Shown: one piece after another, positions 1 to 6,059 of the stretch
How the letters are laid out: each line of letters starts with the position of its first letter
How positions within the stretch are numbered: the stretch's first letter is position 1
Assembly: GCA_002348345.1 (NCBI GenBank)
Contig: DEAY01000375.1
Span: forward strand, 1 to 7,476
Source: Verrucomicrobia bacterium UBA2970
GTDB taxonomy: Bacteria; Verrucomicrobiota; Verrucomicrobiia; Limisphaerales; AAA164-E04
DNA length: 7,476 bases
Direction of reading: 5' to 3'
Program-made: the position numbers and the translations under genes
The notes under the pieces: model-generated
Databases searched by the model: none
The model's input: the letters and a program-made list of their open reading frames with translations, nothing else
What the model was told of the DNA's origin: nothing

Positions 1-117
1 AATGCAATTGGCGAGAAAAAACTCCCTCTGCAAAGGTGTCGAAGGGCGGCTTCGGATCGCGTGACAGGACAATTTGAAGGTTGATCTTGGCTTGCGATCA
101 GGCAACATTAGGGGGTT

Positions 118-936
118 ATGAACCTAGCTTATCGGTCCCATCGAAATGGATTTACCCTTATTGAGCTACTGGTGGTGATCGCCATCATCGCCATCCTCGC
201 AGGCATGCTCCTTCCTGCTTTGGGTAAGGCCAAAGCCAAAGCGCAGGGGATTTCCTGTATGAACAACCTCCGGACATTGATGTTTGCGTGGAAGTTTTAT
301 GCCGATGACAATGAAGGGTTCTTGGTGTCTTCCCTCGGTCGGGTCAATGGACGGCCGAGCTGGATCGAAGGCAGTCTCGACTACACCAGCAAGCGGGACA
401 ACTGGGACGTGACCCTTCATATTCAACAGGGGCCCCTGTTTCAGTATGTAGGCAATACCGCCGCGGTGTTCAAGTGTCCCTCCGACAAAGCCACGGTCAA
501 ACAAGGCGGTCAAGTCCTTCCCCGAGTCCGAAGTAATTCAATGAGTCAATCCTTTGATAACGGGTTTTGGTTGCCTGCCCCGAAGTTCCGAACCTTTGAG
601 AAGGAGTCTGCCCTCATCGACCCGGGACCAGCCATGACCTGGGTTCTGGTGGATGAGCATCCTGGAAGTATTAACGATGCCGCCTTTGCTGTTCAAATGC
701 GCAACCCTCAGGATATGGGGAATGCTCGAATCATTGATTTCCCGGCGAGCTACCACAATGGCGCGTGTGGTTTTTCGTTTGCCGATGGTCATTCCGAAAT
801 CAAGAAATGGACGGATCCGCGCACCGTGGTTCCCCCGAAGTACGGCACGAAGATTCCTCTGAATGTGGCTTCTCCGAACAATCAGGATGTTCTGTGGATG
901 TCGCAGCGGAGTTCCTCCCTGCGCATTCAGCGCTAG
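118..936 (+). CDS. Type II secretion/type IV pilin-like pseudopilin with H-x9-DG motif
   Basis: This is a 272-residue protein with a class III (prepilin) leader. Ten mostly polar residues with two Arg precede the cleavage site G11|F12. The mature start FTLIELLVVIAIIAILAGML carries the conserved Glu at mature position 5 (E16), followed by a single hydrophobic helix (about 12-33). Prepilin peptidase should cleave and methylate it, and the helix should anchor it in the inner membrane or pack it into a pseudopilus. The globular part has a CPSD segment (C120). It ends with H213, nine residues, then D223-G224, the H-x9-DG signature common in large Planctomycetes/Verrucomicrobia pseudopilin families, then a DVLWMSQRSS tail. 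Length is normal for such proteins. GGGGG lies only two bases before the ATG, so the ribosome site is poorly spaced. A terminator follows directly, so the gene is probably monocistronic. Which pseudopilus or substrate it serves cannot be read here; these families are highly multiplied in such genomes. Confidence 0.93.
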   Translation: MNLAYRSHRNGFTLIELLVVIAIIAILAGMLLPALGKAKAKAQGISCMNNLRTLMFAWKFYADDNEGFLVSSLGRVNGRPSWIEGSLDYTSKRDNWDVTLHIQQGPLFQYVGNTAAVFKCPSDKATVKQGGQVLPRVRSNSMSQSFDNGFWLPAPKFRTFEKESALIDPGPAMTWVLVDEHPGSINDAAFAVQMRNPQDMGNARIIDFPASYHNGACGFSFADGHSEIKKWTDPRTVVPPKYGTKIPLNVASPNNQDVLWMSQRSSSLRIQR

Positions 937-962
937 TCTCGGCCGCAATCTTTTTTGGGGAG

Positions 963-994
963 CGCCGTGGTTTCATCGCCACGGCGTTTTCTTT
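963..994 (+). terminator. Rho-independent terminator after the pseudopilin gene
   Basis: CGCCGTGG (963-970) pairs perfectly with CCACGGCG (979-986) across an 8-base loop. The stem can extend by a G-U and an A-U pair, and it is followed by TTTTCTTT. It sits 26 bases after the pseudopilin stop codon, which is the expected place and orientation. Confidence 0.85.
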
Positions 995-1037
995 AACGGG
1001 TGTGGAGTTGCCGGGAACGATCGGATGCGTGGGACGA

Positions 1038-1057
1038 CCAAGCCCGGTGGGGCTTGG
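1038..1057. repeat. Perfect 8-bp hairpin in the intergenic region
   Basis: CCAAGCCC (1038-1045) is the exact reverse complement of GGGCTTGG (1050-1057), with loop GGTG. No T tract follows on either side, so it does not look like an intrinsic terminator. It could be an RNA structure in the leader of the downstream gene or a protein-binding palindrome. Function is unknown. Confidence 0.55.
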
Positions 1058-1285
1058 ATACCCCTCGGGAATGATCCCAACGGATTGGGTCAGGTGTTTT
1101 GAGCGGGTGATGGCAAACGGGATTGGGCTCCATCATTGGCCACTGAGGAAGGAAGCAATGGAACCAGGGGCGTGGTCTTTGAATCGAAAGTCCTTCATCT
1201 GGATCGACCATGAAGCGGCCGAGACTACCAAACCGGTCATTTTTCCAATTGAGGAAGGGGTGATGGGTTCCGTCTCTTTGATCGA

Positions 1286-1301
1286 GGGGGGGGTGGGAGG
1301 G
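1286..1301 (+). other. Potential G-quadruplex motif
   Basis: Eight consecutive G (1286-1293) are followed by T, GGG (1295-1297), A, GGG (1299-1301). The eight-G run can supply two G3 tracts separated by two G. The site therefore satisfies a four-tract quadruplex pattern with loops of about 2, 1 and 1 bases, on the non-template strand about 140 bases upstream of the CotH-like gene. Whether it folds is not known from sequence. Confidence 0.5.
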
Positions 1302-1420
1302 ACGCCAAACCCATTCGAAAGGCAGCGTCGCCCGGAGTGATTCAACAGGCGGCATGGAGGCGAGGTCGCTGTTGGAAACTGCTTTATTTGAGTGTGTTGT
1401 CAGGATGCCTCCGTCGTGAT

Positions 1421-1426
1421 GGGAGG
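1421..1426 (+). promoter_or_regulatory. Ribosome binding site that decides the CotH-like start
   Basis: GGGAGG (1421-1426) is a strong Shine-Dalgarno sequence. It overlaps an in-frame GTG at 1426 and lies 11 bases before ATG 1438. The GTG would begin inside its own ribosome site, so ATG 1438 is the better start even though the spacing is slightly long. CCTCC at 1408-1412 is perfectly complementary to the GGAGG at 1422-1426 and could mask it. Confidence 0.6.
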
Positions 1427-1437
1427 TGGCTCTTAAA

Positions 1438-4400
1438 ATGGGTAGATTCCCTGAAAGACTGTTTGGTGGCATCTTGGGCGTGAGTGGTTGCGCCTTTGTG
1501 TTGTTGATCCTTTGGTTGTCGAATCGGGAGATTTCTTGGCGGGTTGAGGATGTGGAATCGGGAGCCGTTGAGTTTGATTCGGTGCTGGCAAAATCAGTCG
1601 CTCCGCCTTTGGTTGAGCCGGTTCGAATGGTCCGGATCGATCCCGTCCCCGGGGCCGCGCTTACCCGCTTTGACGAGATTAGGTTCTGGTTTTCCCGGCC
1701 CGTCAACGGAGCGCATTTGAGCCGCATTGTCGCCAATGACACGCGCCCCAAGGAGATTCTTGGGGCGGGGGCGGGGCCTTACGTCGCCAAGTTTGATGGG
1801 ATCGTGGGGAAGCCCGTGCGGCTGAGTTTTGGGGATGGAGGGGAGATAGTGGACCGGGAAGGGAGCACGGTGGAACTGACGACAGAGTGGCATTACCAAA
1901 CCGCCACACCAGAGTCCCAGTCCCAAGTCGACCTGGTTGAACTTCGGGTGCGGGCTGCGGATGCCTATCCCTCGACCGATGACCTTCCAAAGCCATGGCT
2001 TTCCTTACGCAACCGGGGCAATTTTCCCGTCAATTGTCGAGGCTGGCGGGTGGAGTTTGTGGGGGAGACCGTTCAGCATTTTCTGCTGCCGCATCGGGGA
2101 ATTCCGCCCAACAGCAGGACCCTCATCGCACTGGATTCGTTGCGGTCTCCCGAAGGGCCCGTCGAAGGGGGGAGGCCCCCTTCAAAAGGACGGTTCATCT
2201 TGTCGAATGCGGATTCAACTCCTCGGGTTTTGGAGCAGGTCGATTATGAGTTTACCTCGGCCGACCTTCGTCTTGCCCTCATCCGGACGGAACAGGGATG
2301 GAGGTATGTTTCGGTTTGGGGTGATGAGGTTCAAGTCAAAGGGGATTCACTGGATCGGCTTCCCGGGAAACCGATTCCAGATCTCCCTCCCGGGAGATAT
2401 CAACGCGGAATCTCGGTGAACTTAGTGGCCTCAGAACCCGAGGATGAGATTTGGTATACCCTGAATGGTTCAGCACCATGGAAGTCCCATTCGCGCCGAT
2501 ATACCGGCCCAATCGAGGTCGAGACGCCCACGGTCATCAAAGCGTGCGTGCGTCGGAACGGAGTGGCTTCCGAGGTGGGAACCTACCATTACACGGTCGG
2601 GGAGGATAAATGGGTTCCGTCGCTGCCGGCCTTGGCGCTTTCGGTCTTGGGGGGACAACCCATTGACGGGGAGGATGGGGACTTGCCATTTCCACAGGAG
2701 CAGGACTTGGCGACCCATGTCGAGTTCTGGGGGCGTGACGGAAAAAGGGTTGGCTTTGGTGGATTTCTTCGTCCATTGGCTCCGGAAGAATCGCGATCCC
2801 GATCCAGGCACGGAGCCCCTGAGTTTCGCGTCGTCATGGAGGCTCCGAAAGTGCGTGAGTGGTTGCGTGCCAATGGAATGGAAGGTTCGGCTGTGGGCCG
2901 AGATTTTCATTGTCGGCCGGCCTTTGGACCTGACGCTTCGGAGGGGGTCGACTGGATGGTTCAAGAAGTGGGAGCGCAATTCCATCTCTCCCGAGAAAGA
3001 GGGGTGTTCTTTAATCTGGTCGTGAATGCTCATCCGATCGGCCTCTATCGCCTGATTCCCTCCCCGGTTCGTCGGCGTAACCCCTCGGTTGAAGGGGGAA
3101 GCTCAACCATGGTAACCGGCCAGGTCGATGAGTGGGAGTCGCTGTTCAGGACGCTGATCACGACAGACTTTACCCACGATCAGAGGCTCCGACTGGTGGA
3201 AGGGCGATTCGATCTGGGCGTGTTTGCCGATTATGTCCTGCAGGGAATGTTTTGGGGAGACCGCTACTGGCCTTCGCGGGGAGAGCAGGTCACTCAGAAC
3301 GAGGGGGCCGGTTCCTGGTCCTTCCAAATGGGCTTTTCTGGAGCCTCTGGTTCGTTGTGGGGCAAATCTCAGTTTACGGGATTCACTGACAAACTGAGCG
3401 CCTCCGGTCTCATTTTCGATTCGCTCAAGCGTTCGCTCCGATTCCGAACAATATTTGCCCGAAGGGCGCGGTCCCTCCTCGAAGCCGGCCCAGCATCCCA
3501 TGTCTTTCTCGTGGGACGGGCGCGAGACTCCCTCCAGAAGAAACTTGGGGCCGCCTCCAATGGGATCGCTCGAGGGTTTTCGACGGAGCGAGTTCAATCG
3601 CGATTGGACGCGCTTGGGGCCTATCTGGTGAAGGGGGGCTGGCTGTCGAATGACGGGGTTCAATCGGAGGCCACCGGCGAGGAGTCGGGGGCTGTGGCTC
3701 AGGCTTCAGTAGCCGTTCGTCAGGACCATGGGATGATTGGTCCGGGAATGGAAAAGCGGGTTTGGATTCCAATGAGTGACCGATTGGCCCTGGCGTGGAC
3801 GAAGCCGGGGTTCGACGATGCGAGTTGGTTGCGGGTGGAGGGGTTGGTGGGATATGACAAGACCGGGTTGAGCGGGAAGAAACTGTATTCCCGGCTTCAG
3901 GAATTGATCTATAACCGGAGCTCTTCGGCTTATGTCCGGATCCCTTTCCACTACAATGCCTCAGGACGGCACTCCTTGGAGCGTCTGATTCTTCGCTGCA
4001 AGGTCAACGACGGGTTTGTGGCCTACCTCAATGGGGTCGAGGTGGCGCGGTTCAATGTGCCTCCCGCTCCGAAGTGGAACTCGAAGGCCTTCGTTGACAT
4101 GCGAGGGACCGCTTGGAGGTTTCGCGAGTTCGATATCACTGCGGCTAGAACCCAGCTCAAGGAGGGAACCAATGTACTGGCCATTCACGCTTTGAATTCG
4201 ATGCTCAATGGGCTTTCATTTTTGATCGATGCTGAGTTGGTGGGTCGAAAGGGAACGGGTGGCTCGACCGTGGCCCCTTTCCCGCCCCAGGCCGCTTCGA
4301 GGGACGGAAGGTTTTCCCCAGCATCGCCGTTGGCTGTGAGCGAACGTTGCTTTGGAAGGGATTCGTTCTCGCCCATGGAATGTCTTGGCTTTGAGCATTG

Positions 4401-4848
4401 TTCCGATGAACCGCTTCCGTTACGCGATCTTCGAGTGGTCCCGCTTGGGTTTGATTTCAGGGGCGGGACCCTTCGGATTCCGACGCGTCCTTTGTTTTCT
4501 GTCAACGAAAGAGGCGTTGCCGACGTTGGGCTTCAATGGGCCGAAACAGTGGCGGTCTGGCGATTGGCCCCCAAGTTCGGGAACGACGGGACCTGGAACG
4601 CCTGGCTTCGAAACATTGATCAAGAAGTGGCTTGTAGGGATGGGGGGAGAGGATCCGTCTGCCGGCCAGAGGAGATGGTTGGAAATGATCAGTTTCCGCC
4701 TCTTTCCTTTACCAGGGCTCAACCCACCACGATCCTGCATCTAAGATCGACGGTGGGGCGGGGCCGAACTCATAGGAATGAACGCCGCCTTTGCCGAGCC
4801 CGTGGGGAACTCGAGGGACGAAAGGCGGTTGCTGGGTGGCTTTCATGA
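1438..4848 (+). CDS. Exported multidomain CotH-like protein (Ig-like, LTD, chitobiase-C, CotH-like, galactose-binding)
   Basis: This 1136-residue protein (from ATG 1438) has an uncleaved-looking N-terminal membrane anchor (about 8-28), so the bulk is periplasmic or extracellular. Segments in order, judged by eye:
- Ig-like domain, about 62-154 (pattern DPVPGAALTRFDEIRFWFS ending WHYQT).
- Lamin-tail-like domain, about 165-275 (WLSLRNRG...CRGWRV).
- Chitobiase/hexosaminidase C-terminal-like domain, about 313-387 (IWYTLNGSAP).
- Divergent CotH-kinase-like domain, about 394-735.
- Galactose-binding-like sandwich, about 775-935 (FDDASW, VNDGFVAYLNGVEVARFN, GTNVLAIHALN).
This architecture is typical of large exoproteins in Verrucomicrobia and Planctomycetes. 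The CotH-like part lacks the usual N-x-D and W-D-x-D/E motifs, so kinase activity is doubtful. Residues after about 940 show no domain and are Arg/Cys-rich, so the frame may be wrong there. The TGA stop overlaps a possible ATG (4845) of the next gene. Function is not established. Confidence 0.8.
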   Translation: MGRFPERLFGGILGVSGCAFVLLILWLSNREISWRVEDVESGAVEFDSVLAKSVAPPLVEPVRMVRIDPVPGAALTRFDEIRFWFSRPVNGAHLSRIVANDTRPKEILGAGAGPYVAKFDGIVGKPVRLSFGDGGEIVDREGSTVELTTEWHYQTATPESQSQVDLVELRVRAADAYPSTDDLPKPWLSLRNRGNFPVNCRGWRVEFVGETVQHFLLPHRGIPPNSRTLIALDSLRSPEGPVEGGRPPSKGRFILSNADSTPRVLEQVDYEFTSADLRLALIRTEQGWRYVSVWGDEVQVKGDSLDRLPGKPIPDLPPGRYQRGISVNLVASEPEDEIWYTLNGSAPWKSHSRRYTGPIEVETPTVIKACVRRNGVASEVGTYHYTVGEDKWVPSLPALALSVLGGQPIDGEDGDLPFPQEQDLATHVEFWGRDGKRVGFGGFLRPLAPEESRSRSRHGAPEFRVVMEAPKVREWLRANGMEGSAVGRDFHCRPAFGPDASEGVDWMVQEVGAQFHLSRERGVFFNLVVNAHPIGLYRLIPSPVRRRNPSVEGGSSTMVTGQVDEWESLFRTLITTDFTHDQRLRLVEGRFDLGVFADYVLQGMFWGDRYWPSRGEQVTQNEGAGSWSFQMGFSGASGSLWGKSQFTGFTDKLSASGLIFDSLKRSLRFRTIFARRARSLLEAGPASHVFLVGRARDSLQKKLGAASNGIARGFSTERVQSRLDALGAYLVKGGWLSNDGVQSEATGEESGAVAQASVAVRQDHGMIGPGMEKRVWIPMSDRLALAWTKPGFDDASWLRVEGLVGYDKTGLSGKKLYSRLQELIYNRSSSAYVRIPFHYNASGRHSLERLILRCKVNDGFVAYLNGVEVARFNVPPAPKWNSKAFVDMRGTAWRFREFDITAARTQLKEGTNVLAIHALNSMLNGLSFLIDAELVGRKGTGGSTVAPFPPQAASRDGRFSPASPLAVSERCFGRDSFSPMECLGFEHCSDEPLPLRDLRVVPLGFDFRGGTLRIPTRPLFSVNERGVADVGLQWAETVAVWRLAPKFGNDGTWNAWLRNIDQEVACRDGGRGSVCRPEEMVGNDQFPPLSFTRAQPTTILHLRSTVGRGRTHRNERRLCRARGELEGRKAVAGWLS
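2164..2183. repeat. Perfect 8-bp hairpin inside the lamin-tail-like coding segment
   Basis: GAAGGGGG (2164-2171) is the exact reverse complement of CCCCCTTC (2176-2183), with loop GAGG. It encodes the linker VEGGRPPSK (about residues 242-250), a low-complexity insertion in the LTD-like region. A GC-rich stem this strong in coding sequence is notable, but there is no T tract to make it a terminator. Confidence 0.5.
4785..4828. repeat. Inverted repeat at the CotH-like / phosphoesterase junction
   Basis: CCGCCTTT (4785-4792) pairs exactly with AAAGGCGG (4821-4828), and a nested CGAG/CTCG (4795-4798 / 4810-4813) lies inside. It sits just before the ATGA at 4845. If the CotH-like frame really ends at 4848 the repeat is coding. 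If that gene ends earlier, for example at 4744 in another frame, the repeat is intergenic and could be a transcript-processing or attenuation hairpin. No T tract follows. Confidence 0.4.
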
Positions 4849-4903
4849 GTGACGGCAGCAAGCAGGGCGGACCGGGGCATGGTGATCGTCCGAACCGGAG
4901 GGT

Positions 4904-4909
4904 GGGGAG
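4904..4909 (+). promoter_or_regulatory. Ribosome binding site favouring start 4917
   Basis: GGGGAG (4904-4909) lies 7 bases before ATG 4917, a near-ideal spacing. The alternative in-frame ATG at 4845 has only a weak GGGTGG upstream, but it forms an ATGA overlap with the previous stop codon. A further in-frame TTG at 4791 has no supporting site. Confidence 0.55.
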
Positions 4910-4916
4910 CCTGATT

Positions 4917-6059
4917 ATGTTCGTTCGAGCGGCATGGGAGATCGCGGGTAGTTTTTTCAGAGTCTTGTCGATCGCCGTCTTGGTGATGTCGTTGTTCGGA
5001 ACCATGATGCTGGATAGTTACGGAGAGCGTCATTGGTTGTTGGGGATCTTCCTTTATGTGCCTCCCCTGTTATGGGTGTTGCCGGTGTGTAGCCTTCTTC
5101 CTTTTGCGCTTGTGTTTTGTTTTCGTACGGGATTGCTACTGCTGGCTTTTTGTGTCGGATACTTGTTCCTTTTTGCCGACTACCGAATGGGAGGCGGTGC
5201 CCAGCAGGGGGAGGATGACCTCACGGTCACCCTCCTGAGCAATAACGTCGGGAATAACGCGAGGACGACGGTCGACGAGTTTGCTGCGTTGCATCGTCCG
5301 GATATCTTTCTTTTTCAAGAGGCCCAATCGGCTCGCTATTACCGGAAACGGTATCCGGACCTCGAACGACACCACGAGGGGGAATTCACCGTAGTGACTC
5401 GGTTTCCGATTCTCGAGGCGGGTGCGCTTGATCAACCGAGATGGGGAGGGGTTCCGATTGCCGCTCGGTATGTGATTCAAGTGGCGCCGGGGCGTCGGTT
5501 GGTGGTTTATAACGTCCATTTTCCCACTCGACGATTCTTGATCACTGGAATCGACGACTGGGCCTCGGTTGAAGCGATTCTTGGAAGCACCCAAGGTTAC
5601 GCCAGACAAGTTCGTGCCCAGAATCGAGATTTCTTTATGGAGCAGATCCGGATGGCCGAGGACTTGATCGAGCGAAGCAGGCAAGAGACGGATCCCGTTG
5701 TTCTGATGGGGGATTTTAATGTTCCGGCCCAAGGCTACGTCTACCGGCAGCTTCGAAACGCATGGACCGACGGATTTGCTGCCGTCGGAGAAGGCTTTGG
5801 ATATACGTGTCCGGGGAAGACCCGCAATCCCCTTGCGTTGTTCCAGCCGTGGCTGCGCATTGATCACGCGTTCATGAGCCAAAAGGTGAGGCCGCTGAAG
5901 GTTGAAGTGGAGCCGGCGTTGCGGGTTGCTGAGCATCGGGCCGATTGTCATGACCTGCGCGATCCCCTGACCGGTCCACGGGATGATCAGATTGAGATCG
6001 ATGCCAATGCTCGTGACAAGACGATGGAGGCTCAGGTCAAAGGCGGCGATGGTTCCTGA
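4917..6059 (+). CDS. Membrane-anchored endonuclease/exonuclease/phosphatase-family protein
   Basis: The protein is 380 residues from ATG 4917 (404 from ATG 4845). Three hydrophobic segments (about 14-32, 41-69 and 70-88) anchor it in the membrane, and a metal-dependent EEP (DNase I/exonuclease III/sphingomyelinase fold) domain spans about 103-345. Visible motifs are LLSNNV (N110), FLFQEA (metal-binding E135), VVYNVHFP (H201), LMGDFNVP (D266, N268) and RIDHAFMS (D316, H317). The terminal SDH motif appears as AEH (E339, H340), a conservative Asp-to-Glu change. Members hydrolyse phosphodiester or phosphomonoester bonds in nucleic acids, lipids or inositol phosphates; the three-helix plus EEP layout is common in membrane or exported versions, so the catalytic part probably faces the periplasm. 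Substrate is unknown. It lies directly after the CotH-like gene, probably in the same transcript, and its last 28 coding bases overlap the convergent kinase gene. The C-terminal ~30 residues are polar and probably disordered. Confidence 0.9.
   Translation: MFVRAAWEIAGSFFRVLSIAVLVMSLFGTMMLDSYGERHWLLGIFLYVPPLLWVLPVCSLLPFALVFCFRTGLLLLAFCVGYLFLFADYRMGGGAQQGEDDLTVTLLSNNVGNNARTTVDEFAALHRPDIFLFQEAQSARYYRKRYPDLERHHEGEFTVVTRFPILEAGALDQPRWGGVPIAARYVIQVAPGRRLVVYNVHFPTRRFLITGIDDWASVEAILGSTQGYARQVRAQNRDFFMEQIRMAEDLIERSRQETDPVVLMGDFNVPAQGYVYRQLRNAWTDGFAAVGEGFGYTCPGKTRNPLALFQPWLRIDHAFMSQKVRPLKVEVEPALRVAEHRADCHDLRDPLTGPRDDQIEIDANARDKTMEAQVKGGDGS

Larger units (their letters stand above)
937..1425. other. Long intergenic region without a supported gene
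   Basis: These 489 bases separate the pseudopilin from the CotH-like gene. Open frames exist on both strands, including a 76-codon plus-strand frame from ATG 1110 to 1340 and a long minus-strand frame. None has a recognisable domain or a good ribosome site. The region contains the terminator at 963-994, a GC-rich hairpin at 1038-1057, a run of G tracts at 1286-1301, and a CCTCC/GGAGG pairing around the next gene's ribosome site. A promoter for the downstream gene should lie here, but I could not pick a convincing -35/-10 pair. Confidence 0.6.

Noticed and set aside
81..109. Possible promoter TTGATC-17 bases-AACATT before the pseudopilin
   Set aside because: The -35-like box matches 4 of 6, but the -10-like box matches only 3 of 6 and leaves almost no leader before the start codon. 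This is not better than chance.
1110..1340. 76-codon plus-strand frame in the intergenic region
   Set aside because: No recognisable motif and only a weak ribosome site. The frame is just the tail of a longer one running out of the pseudopilin in another phase.
993..1751. 252-codon minus-strand open frame
   Set aside because: It overlaps the start of the well-supported CotH-like gene, has no recognisable domain and has biased Arg/Pro/Ser content typical of antisense frames in GC-rich DNA.
2470..3663. Long minus-strand frames (2470-3033 and 3103-3663) within the CotH-like gene
   Set aside because: No domains, and they lie opposite identifiable CotH-like and chitobiase-C-like sequence.
5136..5951. 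271-codon minus-strand open frame opposite the phosphoesterase
   Set aside because: It is the antisense shadow of a gene whose EEP motifs are all in place on the plus strand.
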